NCBI GenBank assembly: GCA_949296775.1
Contig: CASFQA010000001.1
Coordinates: forward strand, 248,001-312,000
Reading direction: 5' to 3'
Source: an uncultured bacterium
Lineage (GTDB): Bacteria; Bacillota_I; Bacilli_A; RFN20; CAG-826
DNA: 64,000 nt
In this document: piece by piece, positions 17,385-25,874 of the stretch
Layout: every line of letters begins with the position of its first letter
Position numbering within the stretch: position 1 is the first letter of the stretch
Program-made: the position numbers and the translations under genes
The notes under the pieces: model-generated
Database searches by the model: none
Told to the model about the DNA's origin: nothing
What the model saw: only the letters and a program-made list of their open reading frames with translations

Positions 17385-20020
17385 GCCGGAAGAAAATAGC
17401 CGAACCCAAGCCGATCGAGGAGCTCATCGTCCCCGGTACCCTCGACGAGCTGATGGGCGAACGTTTTGACATTTACGCCAAAGACGTCATCCAAGACCGG
17501 GCCATCCCCGATGCCCGCGATGGTTTAAAGCCGGTTCAGCGCCGCATCATCTACGCGATGTGGAAAACCGGCAATACCATCGATAAGCCGACTAAAAAAT
17601 GCGCCCATATCGTCGGTGAGGTCATGGGCAAATACCACCCGCACGGCGACTCATCGATCTACGATGCCCTCGTCCGGATGTCCCAGCCCTGGATCATGCG
17701 GGCGCCTTTGATCGATTTCCAAGGCAACAACGGATCGATCGACGGCGACTCGGCGGCCGCTTACCGTTATACCGAAGCCCGGCTGAGCGCCCTTTCGGCC
17801 GAATTGGTCCGCGATTTGAACAAAGACACCATCGAGATGGGGCTTACTTTCGACGACTCGGAATTCGAGCCGATCGTCTTGCCGTCCCGTTTCCCGAATA
17901 TGTTGGTCAATGGGGCAAGCGGCATCGCCGTTGGCCTCGCCACCAAGATCCCGCCCCATAACCTCAAAGAGGTCATCGACGCCGTCATCTACCGGATTCA
18001 GCGCCCTTCTTGCCCGATCGAATCGCTTATGCGGCTGGTCCCAGGCCCCGATTTCCCGACCGGCGGGGTCATCTTCCAATCCCAAGGGCTCTTCGACATG
18101 TATTTGACCGGCCAAGGGACCATCACCACCCAATGCCAATACGAATTCGCCGTCAATCCCGACGGACAAGACCAAATCATCATCACCGAGATCCCATACG
18201 GCATCGTCAAAAGCGTCCTTGTCGGCTCCATCGACAAGATTCGACACGATAAGGAAATCGACGGCATCGACGAAGTCCGCGACGAAACCGACAAAACCGG
18301 GCTTCGAATCGCCATCGATATCAAGAAGGGGTTCAAAAAAGAAGCGGTCCTCGCCTATTTGCTGAACAAGACCAACCTCCGTTCATCCTATTCCGCCAAC
18401 ATGGTCGCCATCGTCGATGGCCGACCGGTGACGATGAACCTCCTTACCTATTGCGATACCTACATCGCCCATCAGAAAGGCGTCTTGACCCGCCGGACCA
18501 AATTCGATTTGGTCAAAGCGGAAGGGCGGCTCATCATCGTCGACGGCCTTATCAAAGCCGCTTCGATCATCGAGGAAGTGGTGAAGATAATCCGCAGCTC
18601 CAAAGACAAAGCCGATTCCAAACATAACCTCGAACAGGCCTTTGGATTCCTCCCCGAGCAAAGCGAAGCCATCGTCATGATGCCGCTTTATAAACTCTCC
18701 CATACCGACGTCGAGGTGCTTTTAGCCGAGAAACAGGGATTGGAGAACGACATCAGCGAGTACCGGGCGATCCTTTCCTCGGAAGAGAAGCTCGACAAGC
18801 TGCTTATCAGCGATCTTCGCGCCATCGCCAAAACCTACGGCGATGAGCGGCGGACCCAAATCCAAAGCGCCGAGGAAGCCAAAGTCGAATCGATCGACAA
18901 AAGCGATCTGGTGGCGAAGGAGGAAGTGGTGGTCGCCGTCACCCGCGACGGTTATCTCAAGCGGAGCTCCATCGCCTCGTTCAAAGGCTCAAACGGCCAT
19001 AACGGGGTCTATCCGGGGCTAAAGGCCAAAGATACTCTGATTTTTGAGTCGAAGTGCCTTTCGACCGATCACTTGCTGCTTTTTACCAATTTCGGCCAAT
19101 ATATCGATTTGGCGGTCCATTCGATCAAGGCCACCAAATGGCTCGATGAGGGGATCCATATCAACTTCACCGCCAATTTGGCCCCGAAGGAGAAAATCGT
19201 CAAAGCCTATGCCATCAATGAGTTCCGCAATGACCTTTACGTCGTTTTGGCCTCTCGCCATGGCTTGATCAAAAAGGTGCTGCTAAGCAACTTCGCCGCC
19301 TCTAGGCTCGGCAAACCGGCCCGGGCGATGCGGCTATTGACCGGGGATGAAGTCGTCGACTGCGCCATCTCTTCGGGGGCCTCGACTTTGATTCTGCTCT
19401 CCGCGCACGGATTGGCCAACGCCTATTCGGAAAAGGAGGTCAGCGCGACCTTGACCTCGGCTTCCGGCATCAAATCCGGCAATTTCCGTGGGGACGATGT
19501 CGTGGCTCTATTCGCCTTAAAGCCCGAGGAAACGAGGAAATTCGCCCTTATAACCGACAGGGGGGCGACCCGGGTCCTTTCAAGCTCCAACATCGTTTTC
19601 GGCCACCGGACGACCAAATCGACCGTTATCTTCAAATGCTTCAAGAAGGAAGAGCACGAACTGGTCGCGGCCGTGAAGCTGCACAAAGACGAAGCGGTGC
19701 CCTTGACCCTGAAGGCCACTTTGAGCAACGGCGATTATCTCGACGTCACCTTCGAGGATCTCTACCTCACCCCGATGGAGAAATTCGCCAAAGCGGAAAT
19801 CAAGCTGCCTAAAGAGGTGAGCATCGCTCGGGTCAATATGCCGCGGGGGCTGACCATCGATTCCTCCCTCGAATCCTATGCCGAGGAGGCGGATCTAGAC
19901 AGCGTCGAGGAGGGCGAAGCCGGACCGGAGGCCAACGTTTCGCCTAGCGAAAGCGAAGAGCCGGTCGAGGAGAAATACGAGCAAATCTCCATCTTCGATG
20001 ATTTTGATTTTAATTCGTAA
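17381..20020 (+). CDS. parC: DNA topoisomerase IV subunit A
   Basis: 879 aa. The breakage-reunion subunit. FDIYAKDVIQDRAIPDARDG is a ParC-style opening, and the quinolone-pocket region HPHGDSSIYDALVRM has the common S and D residues. The catalytic tyrosine is Y130 (RYTEARLS). The C-terminal beta-pinwheel repeats run from about 500 to 800. An acidic tail of D/E residues ends in IFDDFDFNS, possibly an autoinhibitory or partner-binding peptide. It is coupled to parE, and copy B of the hairpin and motif repeat follows the stop immediately. Confidence 0.95.
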   Translation: MSRKKIAEPKPIEELIVPGTLDELMGERFDIYAKDVIQDRAIPDARDGLKPVQRRIIYAMWKTGNTIDKPTKKCAHIVGEVMGKYHPHGDSSIYDALVRMSQPWIMRAPLIDFQGNNGSIDGDSAAAYRYTEARLSALSAELVRDLNKDTIEMGLTFDDSEFEPIVLPSRFPNMLVNGASGIAVGLATKIPPHNLKEVIDAVIYRIQRPSCPIESLMRLVPGPDFPTGGVIFQSQGLFDMYLTGQGTITTQCQYEFAVNPDGQDQIIITEIPYGIVKSVLVGSIDKIRHDKEIDGIDEVRDETDKTGLRIAIDIKKGFKKEAVLAYLLNKTNLRSSYSANMVAIVDGRPVTMNLLTYCDTYIAHQKGVLTRRTKFDLVKAEGRLIIVDGLIKAASIIEEVVKIIRSSKDKADSKHNLEQAFGFLPEQSEAIVMMPLYKLSHTDVEVLLAEKQGLENDISEYRAILSSEEKLDKLLISDLRAIAKTYGDERRTQIQSAEEAKVESIDKSDLVAKEEVVVAVTRDGYLKRSSIASFKGSNGHNGVYPGLKAKDTLIFESKCLSTDHLLLFTNFGQYIDLAVHSIKATKWLDEGIHINFTANLAPKEKIVKAYAINEFRNDLYVVLASRHGLIKKVLLSNFAASRLGKPARAMRLLTGDEVVDCAISSGASTLILLSAHGLANAYSEKEVSATLTSASGIKSGNFRGDDVVALFALKPEETRKFALITDRGATRVLSSSNIVFGHRTTKSTVIFKCFKKEEHELVAAVKLHKDEAVPLTLKATLSNGDYLDVTFEDLYLTPMEKFAKAEIKLPKEVSIARVNMPRGLTIDSSLESYAEEADLDSVEEGEAGPEANVSPSESEEPVEEKYEQISIFDDFDFNS

Positions 20021-20039
20021 TTTATTACTTTGTAATAAA
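20021..20039. repeat. TAC-TTT-GTA hairpin, copy B
   Basis: A perfect 8-bp inverted repeat TTTATTAC-TTT-GTAATAAA starting at the first base after the parC stop. It shares the TAC-TTT-GTA core with the hairpins at 3619 and 35815. Confidence 0.65.
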
Positions 20040-20047
20040 GATTCAAT

Positions 20048-20066
20048 TTTAGTAGATAATTAGTAG
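20048..20066 (+). repeat. 19-bp intergenic motif, copy B
   Basis: TTTAGTAGATAATTAGTAG, 18 of 19 identical to copy A, 8 bp after hairpin B. Here the hairpin precedes the motif, the opposite order to the dnaG locus. Confidence 0.7.
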
Positions 20067-20095
20067 GGAATAAGTGTTTTTGTTGGGCTTAGCTC

Positions 20096-20123
20096 TTGTG
20101 CGAGCGCGCCTACGTGTTACAAT
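20096..20123 (+). promoter_or_regulatory. Promoter of yqeG cluster, probably leaderless
   Basis: TTGTGC (20096-20101), 16 bp, then TACAAT (20118-20123) preceded by TGT, an extended -10. Seven nt separate the -10 box from the ATG at 20131, so transcription should start on or beside the A of the start codon. There is no Shine-Dalgarno. Confidence 0.6.
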
Positions 20124-20130
20124 GTGATTC

Positions 20131-20649
20131 ATGTGGAAAAGGATTGTGCCGTTTGCCTATAGCGAGGACATATTCTCGCTTTCCTCGGATTATCTGCTTT
20201 CCCTCGGGATCAAGGCCGTCCTTTCCGATTTGGACAACACCCTTGACCCGTATAAGGTCAAGTCGCCTTCCCCGCGGGTATTCGAACTTAAGGAAAGGCT
20301 CGACGGGATCGGGATCAAGCTCTTCATCGCCTCCAACAACCATTCCGACCGGGTGCTCAATTACGCCAAGGAGCTCGGGGTTGAGGCCGAGTGCATGCTG
20401 TTCAAGCCCTTTGCCCGCGGATTGAAAAAGGCCTTAAAAAGGCTTAATCTAAAGCCGGAGGAAGCCTTGATGGTCGGCGACCAAATCGTCACCGACGTCA
20501 TGGCCGGAAACGGGGCGAAGATCCGGACCATCCTGACGATGCCCCTATCCGACGACGAGCCATGGTGCACCAAACTCAACCGCTCGCTCGATCGTCCGCT
20601 GCGGAAGAAACTATACCGAAAAGGATTGCTGAAGGAGGCTAAACTATGA
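20131..20649 (+). CDS. yqeG: YqeG family HAD-IIIA phosphatase
   Basis: 172 aa of the YqeG family, a HAD-fold phosphatase linked by context to ribosome assembly and NAD metabolism. Motif I is SDLDNTLDPY (nucleophile D33 and acid D35), motif II includes FIASNNHSDR, and motif IV includes MVGDQIVTDV. All catalytic aspartates are present; the substrate is unknown. It is first gene of a six-function cluster in the same order as Bacillus yqeG-yqeH-yqeI-nadD-yqeK-rsfS, lacking aroE. It overlaps yqeH by ATGA. Confidence 0.92.
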   Translation: MWKRIVPFAYSEDIFSLSSDYLLSLGIKAVLSDLDNTLDPYKVKSPSPRVFELKERLDGIGIKLFIASNNHSDRVLNYAKELGVEAECMLFKPFARGLKKALKRLNLKPEEALMVGDQIVTDVMAGNGAKIRTILTMPLSDDEPWCTKLNRSLDRPLRKKLYRKGLLKEAKL

Positions 20650-21794
20650 GCCGAATGTCCGTCGTCCGCCGTTGCTACAACTGCGGGGCCATCCTCCAAT
20701 GCGAGGATGAGCATAAAGAAGGCTATATCGATAAGTCCTTGCTTGAGCAGGGCAACGAAGCCGTTTTGTTCTGCCAGGATTGCTATAACCGTCAGCGTTA
20801 TAACTTCACTCCCCGCGACCCAAACGTCTCGGCGGAGTTCCTTTCCCTTCTCGAAGACGCCCAAGCCAGCGATTCCCTCATCGTCTACGTCATCGACCTT
20901 TTCTCCTTCGAATCGAGCTTCGCCCCGGCGGTTACCAGCCGGATCGAGGGGCTTAACATCCTCGTCGTCGCCAATAAGCGCGACCTTTTGCCGGAAAGCT
21001 GCTCGGATGAGTGGCTGAAGGAATACGTCGCCCACCGATTCCGGATGGCTCGGCTTCAAGTCAGCAAAGACGATGTCGTCCTCACCTCTTTATCGTCGAC
21101 CCTCGACGTGTCGGCCATCGCGAGCCAAATCGAGGAAAGGCGGCGGCGCCATGACGTCTACGTCATCGGGGCTTCCGGAGCCGGCAAGACCCAATTGATC
21201 TACGCCTATTTAAGGGGATATAGCAACGATTCCAACCGGGCGGTCTCGAGCGGCGATTACCCTGGGACCTCGATCCGGGTCATGATGATCCCCCTCGATG
21301 GCTCGACCTTCCTTTACGATACTCCGGGCATCCCGACCGACAATTCGATCATCGCCAAGCTGCAAGCCGACGATCTTCGTTCCGTCTATCCCGATCGGGC
21401 GGTGAAGAAAAGAAGCGTCAACTTAAGCGAAGGCGAAGGGGTAGCCTTCGGCGGGCTTTGCCTGCTTGAGCTCCACAAAGGCGAGAAAACCGCGCTTGAT
21501 TGCTATCTTTCCGGGTTAGTCCCCGTTAATAAGAAATCGCCGAAGGGGGTGAAGAATTTCTTCGCCGAATTAAGCGACAAATCGACTTACCCCAAGGTCC
21601 CAAGCGCCCTCGACGCCGCCAGCTTCGACGCCTTCGACATCGAGGTCACCGAAGCCGGGAGAAGGGACATCGGGGTCGAAGGATTGGGCTTTTTCTCCTT
21701 TAAAGGCAATAACCAGACCTGGCGGATCTTCGTCCCCAAAGGGGTCGCGGTCTATACGACCAGGGCTAAGGTATATAAAGATGATCAAAGGTAA
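20646..21794 (+). CDS. yqeH: Ribosome biogenesis GTPase YqeH
   Basis: A 382-aa circularly permuted GTPase needed for 30S assembly. An N-terminal zinc finger has C10/C13 (CYNCG) and CQDCYN near 38-41. The G motifs come in permuted order: G4 NKRD at about 115, then G1 GASGAGKTQ at about 176 and G3 DTPG near 225. The C-terminal half is the RNA-binding domain. It is translationally coupled to yqeG, and yhbY begins within its last codons. Confidence 0.94.
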   Translation: MSRMSVVRRCYNCGAILQCEDEHKEGYIDKSLLEQGNEAVLFCQDCYNRQRYNFTPRDPNVSAEFLSLLEDAQASDSLIVYVIDLFSFESSFAPAVTSRIEGLNILVVANKRDLLPESCSDEWLKEYVAHRFRMARLQVSKDDVVLTSLSSTLDVSAIASQIEERRRRHDVYVIGASGAGKTQLIYAYLRGYSNDSNRAVSSGDYPGTSIRVMMIPLDGSTFLYDTPGIPTDNSIIAKLQADDLRSVYPDRAVKKRSVNLSEGEGVAFGGLCLLELHKGEKTALDCYLSGLVPVNKKSPKGVKNFFAELSDKSTYPKVPSALDAASFDAFDIEVTEAGRRDIGVEGLGFFSFKGNNQTWRIFVPKGVAVYTTRAKVYKDDQR

Positions 21795-22071
21795 GCAGGT
21801 CCGTTATCTCCGTTCGCTCGCCAACACCATCGAGCAACGTTACTTATTCGGGAAAGGCGAGGTCGACGAGGCCTTCATCGACCAGCTCGACGCGGCTTTG
21901 GAGGCCAAAGAGCTTATAAAGGTCGGCTTATTGCAGAACAGTTCCCTCTCCGCCGAGGAATTGGCCGCGGTCCTGACCAAGCGGCTGAACTGCGAGTTGG
22001 TTCAGCATATCGGCCGGGTTTTGGTCCTTTACCGCGAATCAAAGCGCCATAAGCGCATCGTATTGCCCTGA
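21781..22071 (+). CDS. yhbY: YhbY (YqeI) CRM-domain RNA-binding protein
   Basis: A 96-aa single CRM domain, a small RNA-binding fold associated with pre-50S particles. It begins IKGKQVRYLRSLANTI, with the family block LIKVGLLQNSS and the C-terminal YRESKRHKRIVLP; the GxxG-like loop is diverged. It starts 14 bp inside yqeH and ends on the nadD start (TGATG), so expression is tightly coupled. Confidence 0.9.
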   Translation: MIKGKQVRYLRSLANTIEQRYLFGKGEVDEAFIDQLDAALEAKELIKVGLLQNSSLSAEELAAVLTKRLNCELVQHIGRVLVLYRESKRHKRIVLP

Positions 22072-23177
22072 TGGAAGCGCTTCTGCTTTACGGCGGGTCG
22101 TTCGATCCGGTCCATAACGGTCATCTTCGGATGGCCCGGGCGGCCTCGATGAAGCTCAACGCCGACGTTATCTTCATCCCGGCCTCGATCCCTCGATGGA
22201 AAAATCCCGTCGCCACCCCCAAGCAACGGCTCGACATGCTGCGGATCGCCCTAAAGGAAGGCGGGACCCCGTCTTTTTCGATCGATCTCTACGAATTCAA
22301 TCGGAAAGACGAAACAAACTACACGATCGATACCGTCGCCTATTTCGCCAAAAAGTATCCGCGGCGAAAGCTTTATATCCTCATCGGGGCTGACCAAGCC
22401 AACAAATTCGGCGAGTGGAAGGACCCGGAACGGCTCTGCCGCCTCGCCACCCCGATTTACTGCCCTCGGCCCGGGGTCACCCCCGACGATGCGATCTTGC
22501 AGAAATACGGGATCCTTCGGCTCGATTGCCTTGATTCGGGTGAAGTCTCAAGCACCGATGTGCGCAACCTAAGAAACAGCGACATCCCCTTTGGGGTCCG
22601 GAAGTACATCGAGGACAATCGCCTCTATTATTTCGACGAATTAAGCCGCCTGCTGACCCCCGAGCGGCTCATACATTCGATCTCGGTCGCCAATTTGGCT
22701 TATTCCATCGCCTTGCGGAACAAAAACCCGTCCGCCCAGAAAGCTTATCTTTCCGGGCTCCTCCATGACATCGGGAAAAAGGTCAAAGGCGAGGAGGCGA
22801 TGGCGATAATGGGGCAACGCTACCCGTCGTTTCTCGATTATCCGGAGTGGACCTACCATCAATTCATCAGCGAATACCTAGCCAAGGAAAAGTTCGGGAT
22901 AACCGATTCGGAGATCCTAACGGCCATTAACCGCCACGCGACCGGGGACGTCCATATGCCGCCTCTGGCGAAAATCATCTACTCGGCCGATAAAATCGAG
23001 CCGGGGCGAGGATATGACAGCGCTTATCTAATCAAAGCCTGCTATAAAAACTATTACGCCGGATTCCTGACCGTCCTCGAGGCCAACATGGAATACCTAG
23101 GGCAAAAGGGGTATAAAATCGACAACCAGTTGACCCAAGACTGCGTTGATCTCTATTTAGGAGAAGCTAATGAATAA
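22071..23177 (+). CDS. nadD: Fused NadD-YqeK: nicotinate-nucleotide adenylyltransferase plus HD phosphohydrolase
   Basis: 368 aa holding two proteins that are separate in Bacillus. Residues 1-190 are NadD, with the nucleotidyltransferase GGSFDPVHNGHL and the SSTDVRN motif, making deamido-NAD. Residues 200-368 are YqeK, an HD-domain hydrolase of diadenosine polyphosphates, with HSISVANLAY, LLHDIGKK and an INRHATG helix. There is no stop or frameshift at the join near 195. Fusions of this kind are known in mycoplasma relatives. It overlaps yhbY and rsfS at its ends. Confidence 0.93.
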   Translation: MEALLLYGGSFDPVHNGHLRMARAASMKLNADVIFIPASIPRWKNPVATPKQRLDMLRIALKEGGTPSFSIDLYEFNRKDETNYTIDTVAYFAKKYPRRKLYILIGADQANKFGEWKDPERLCRLATPIYCPRPGVTPDDAILQKYGILRLDCLDSGEVSSTDVRNLRNSDIPFGVRKYIEDNRLYYFDELSRLLTPERLIHSISVANLAYSIALRNKNPSAQKAYLSGLLHDIGKKVKGEEAMAIMGQRYPSFLDYPEWTYHQFISEYLAKEKFGITDSEILTAINRHATGDVHMPPLAKIIYSADKIEPGRGYDSAYLIKACYKNYYAGFLTVLEANMEYLGQKGYKIDNQLTQDCVDLYLGEANE

Positions 23178-23538
23178 AGACAAACAATTGGAAATCGCCA
23201 TCCACTGCCTCGACGAGCACAAAGCCGAGGACTTAAAACCGATCGACGTCGAAGGGTTAAGCCCGTTCGCCGCCTTTTACCTATTGGTCACCGCGCCGAA
23301 CATCCGGGCTTTAGGGGCTTTGGCTGAGAATTTGGAAGAGGAGCTCGAAAAGAACGGGGTAAAGGTGGTGCAGAAGGAGGGCAACCCGGACTCGGGTTGG
23401 ATGATTTTGGCCACCAACGAACTGATAGTTCACCTCTTCACCGATGTCAATCGCAAGGAGTTTGACCTCGAAGGGCTTTTAGCCAAACTAAAAACCAAAA
23501 CAATGGAAGCGGCGGATTTCGCCTTGCCCAATGCTTAA
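23170..23538 (+). CDS. rsfS: Ribosome silencing factor RsfS
   Basis: A 122-aa RsfS/YbeB family protein, which binds L14 and blocks 50S-30S joining during starvation. It has the nucleotidyltransferase-like core FAAFYLLVTAPNIRALGALA and the signature WMILATNELIVHLFTDVNR; many homologues carry D-Y-G-D-V-V-VH there, so the middle is somewhat diverged. It is the last gene of the yqeG cluster, overlaps the NadD-YqeK end by 8 bp, and is followed by a terminator. Confidence 0.93.
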   Translation: MNKDKQLEIAIHCLDEHKAEDLKPIDVEGLSPFAAFYLLVTAPNIRALGALAENLEEELEKNGVKVVQKEGNPDSGWMILATNELIVHLFTDVNRKEFDLEGLLAKLKTKTMEAADFALPNA

Positions 23539-23567
23539 ATAATCCGGTCAATCAAAGAAGATAGAAG

Positions 23568-23592
23568 GCCCACAGGTAAAAGTGGGCTTTTT
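23568..23592 (+). terminator. Terminator of the yqeG-rsfS operon
   Basis: Stem GCCCAC (23568-23573) / GTGGGC (23582-23587) with an 8-nt loop, followed by TTTTT, 29 nt after the rsfS stop. Confidence 0.85.
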
Positions 23593-23598
23593 AAACGC

Positions 23599-23607
23599 TT
23601 ATACACA
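23599..23607 (+). promoter_or_regulatory. DnaA-box-like 9-mer
   Basis: TTATACACA, an exact match to TTATNCACA, preceded by CGC as is the box at 14404. It lies in a convergent intergenic gap with a 19-bp motif copy. A single match can occur by chance. Confidence 0.3.
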
Positions 23608-23613
23608 ACTTCG

Positions 23614-23629
23614 CATAATGTCCATTATG
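23614..23629. repeat. Inverted repeat, operator-like
   Basis: CATAATG and CATTATG, perfect 7-bp arms separated by 2 bp. No gene starts nearby, so its role is unclear. Confidence 0.4.
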
Positions 23630-23740
23630 TTAACTAGAAGTAAAGTAAATAAGGTAATATCTATATTTATAACGGCCAATATGCGGAATACAGTTTGATG
23701 TCACGAAGGCTTCTATTCAAAACGATATATTTATAAATAT

Positions 23741-23759
23741 CTACTAAATAACTACTATC
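23741..23759 (-). repeat. 19-bp intergenic motif, copy D
   Basis: On the - strand GATAGTAGTTATTTAGTAG, 16 of 19 identical to copy A, adjoining the palindrome ATATTTATAAATAT at 23727-23740. Confidence 0.55.
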
Positions 23760-23918
23760 AATGTAAATGCTCTTCCTAGTCGATATAAGGATACGATGAA
23801 CGCCGCCGCTTATCATTATTAGTTCGCTTCCGAACCAATATTTGATTTTAAGGTGGTTGTTATCCCTTTGCAGGCCTTACTGGTCATTAAGTCAACGGAA
23901 AATGCCGGCTCCGTCCTT

Positions 23919-24743
23919 TTACTTCCTTTGCCCGTTTTCGAAACCGCGCTTGCGCATCTTCCCTTTCAAGACGACGAACGGGATATCGATGATGGCCAAA
24001 AGGATCAACGCGATGACGGCGTAAGCCAATACGCGCGGCAGATCGGCTTCGTAACGGGCTTGGTAGATCAAGGTCCCCAGTCCGGCCTGTACCCCGCTTA
24101 TGTTAACTAAGACCTCGGCCATGATCGACGTCTTGAAGGAAAGCCCGACGCTTTGGGCGATGGAAAGGGAAATATACGGCCAAGCGTCTGGCAATAGGAC
24201 GAACAAGGTCCCCTTCAATGAGCGTTTCCCGCAGTCTAAGCGTAGATAATCGGCCACTTCCCGGTCCTCGTCCTCGATTCCCGCCCGAAAGGCTTCATAA
24301 ATAAGGGGGAAGGCGATGATGAAGGTCAAAACGCAGGGGATATAATTCATGTAGACCGTCGTTTCAGGGGCTAGGAGCATGCCGAATAGGATCAGCACCA
24401 CCGCCACCGTCGGGATGGCCTTCATCGCCCCGACGCTGGGCAATAGGAACAGCTTAACGTCCGGGAATAAGGCCGCCAAGGTGCCCAGTAAGGCCGCGAA
24501 AACGAAGGCGGCGCAGAAGCCGATCAATACCCGGGCGGTGGTCCAGCCCATCGCCACCCAGGTCTTTTTCGCTCCGGAGAAAAACAGCAATTCCCCCATC
24601 TTCAAAAGGGTTTCGTGGGGATAAGCCAAGGTCGAGTTGTTCTCCGCGTAAAGGCAATAGGCGGCCAAATACCAAAGCCCGATAATGAAAACGAGCCCCA
24701 GCAGGACGAAGAAGACTGTTCTGAGGGCCCGTTTCCTGTTCAT
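23919..24743 (-). CDS. ABC transporter permease, SsuC/TauC-like
   Basis: A 274-aa inner-membrane permease of the binding-protein-dependent family for sulfonate, nitrate or thiamine-precursor type substrates. An N-terminal helix (about 8-31) is followed by about five more helices. The coupling loop is in the region EAFRAGIEDEDREVADYLRLD, with EVLVNISGVQAGLGTLIYQA downstream as in SsuC/ThiX proteins. The partner lipoprotein gene is 12 bp upstream. No ATPase gene is adjacent, so the subunit must come from elsewhere. The substrate cannot be assigned. Confidence 0.88.
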   Translation of the reverse strand: MNRKRALRTVFFVLLGLVFIIGLWYLAAYCLYAENNSTLAYPHETLLKMGELLFFSGAKKTWVAMGWTTARVLIGFCAAFVFAALLGTLAALFPDVKLFLLPSVGAMKAIPTVAVVLILFGMLLAPETTVYMNYIPCVLTFIIAFPLIYEAFRAGIEDEDREVADYLRLDCGKRSLKGTLFVLLPDAWPYISLSIAQSVGLSFKTSIMAEVLVNISGVQAGLGTLIYQARYEADLPRVLAYAVIALILLAIIDIPFVVLKGKMRKRGFENGQRK

Positions 24744-24755
24744 CTATCGCTTTCC

Positions 24756-25790
24756 TTAATCGAGGAATGAGGAGGCGTCATAAGCGGCCCCGCCGATGGC
24801 GGATTGGAAAGCGTTGGTCGTCTTAAGCGGATCGACCTCCCCGTCTTTTTGCAGATTGAAGCCGTTCTTGCCGTCAGTTTGGAGGGAAGCCACCAAGCTC
24901 GGGGCGTAGCCGAACCTCGCTTGGGCGTCGTCATGACGGCTCGCGTAATCGGTTAAAGCCTCGACGGCGGTTTCCGGATGGTCGACCGCATTTTCGATCC
25001 GCTCATCGACCTCGGCCAAGAAAGCGTCCAATAAGTCTTTCTTCTCCGAATAGGCGGTTTTGTTGATGAACAAAGCCGCGGCCGGGACGAAGCAGCCGTC
25101 ATGGGCTTTGGCCCAGTCGGCTTGGAGATCAGAGATTATGTTAAGTTCGATCCCCTTGTTGCTTAAAGCGGTTTGGGCATTGAGCAGCTGCGGCTGGCTC
25201 AAAACGTAGAAATCATAGGTCGTCGGCGCGTTGGTCAAGGTCGAAAGAACTTCGGCCACGCCGCTCGCGTAGGTGGCGTTGGAGAACGATTCGATGTTCC
25301 ATTCCGACGCGGCGAGGCTCCGGAAAACCTGGCTGCCGACCCCGGTTTGATTGAATCCGTAGATCAACGAGTCGGACTTAAGGTCATCAAGCGAATCGTG
25401 CTTAGTGGAAACCACATAGAAGGTGCCGCCGCTGATCCAGCGGGCCAAAACGTATTTGGTGCCGTTCTTTTTGGCGACGTTCAGCCCGTTTATCCCATCG
25501 AAGACGATGGCATCGTAATTGTCTTTCCCCCAAGCCGGAGCGATGACGTCGGAAGGATTGGCGGTCGAGGTCCAGTTTTTATTCTCCCCTTGGTCATAGA
25601 AAGCCAAAGTCGGGATCCCGACCGGAGTCAGGAGCTTAACGGCGGAGGTATCGATCTCCGAACTCTCCGATTTCGAGGCCTCCTGGCTTCCATCGGTCTT
25701 TGACGCCGACGAGCTCGAGGAATTCGAGGGGGCGCAGGCCGCTAAGAGCAAGGCCGAAGCGGCGACGGCCATTATCTTATTGAGTTTCAT
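24756..25790 (-). CDS. ABC transporter substrate-binding lipoprotein (NMT1/SsuA-like)
   Basis: 344 aa. The signal peptide ends in a lipobox (LLAAC, lipidated C19), followed by a Ser-rich linker and a periplasmic-binding-protein-like fold with GIPTLAFYDQGE near the start. The sequence YDAIVFDGINGLNV and the second half resemble NMT1/THI5-type binders of small organic ligands. The ligand is unknown. GAAGGA precedes the ATG and the gene has its own promoter. It forms an operon with the permease, and is displayed on the outer face of the membrane. Confidence 0.85.
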   Translation of the reverse strand: MKLNKIMAVAASALLLAACAPSNSSSSSASKTDGSQEASKSESSEIDTSAVKLLTPVGIPTLAFYDQGENKNWTSTANPSDVIAPAWGKDNYDAIVFDGINGLNVAKKNGTKYVLARWISGGTFYVVSTKHDSLDDLKSDSLIYGFNQTGVGSQVFRSLAASEWNIESFSNATYASGVAEVLSTLTNAPTTYDFYVLSQPQLLNAQTALSNKGIELNIISDLQADWAKAHDGCFVPAAALFINKTAYSEKKDLLDAFLAEVDERIENAVDHPETAVEALTDYASRHDDAQARFGYAPSLVASLQTDGKNGFNLQKDGEVDPLKTTNAFQSAIGGAAYDASSFLD

Positions 25791-25817
25791 AAACGATTAT
25801 CCTTCTTTCGACTTCGG

Positions 25818-25846
25818 ATTATCACCCTTGTCGAAGCGGATGTTAA
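25818..25846 (-). promoter_or_regulatory. Promoter of the ABC importer operon
   Basis: On the - strand TTAACA (25846-25841), a 17-bp spacer, GATAAT (25823-25818), between deoB and the lipoprotein gene. The leader of about 20 nt contains GAAGGA. Confidence 0.7.
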
Positions 25847-25874
25847 GGGAAATGCTCAACCAGTTGCCCGCCCC

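Larger units (their letters stand above)
23593..23918. other. Gene-free AT-rich region between convergent operons
   Basis: About 326 bp, much more AT-rich than the flanking genes, with no open frame that looks coding. It holds a DnaA-box-like TTATACACA (23599-23607), a 7-bp inverted repeat CATAATG-TC-CATTATG (23614-23629), the palindrome ATATTTATAAATAT (23727-23740) and copy D of the 19-bp motif (23741-23759). Both neighbours point into it, so it is not a promoter for either. It could be a protein-binding site, a remnant of an insertion, or an unrecognised RNA. Confidence 0.6.

Noticed and set aside
23593-23918. A CRISPR array or IS remnant in the AT-rich gap
   Set aside because: There are no regularly spaced repeats, no terminal inverted repeats flanking a frame, and no transposase-like translation on either strand.
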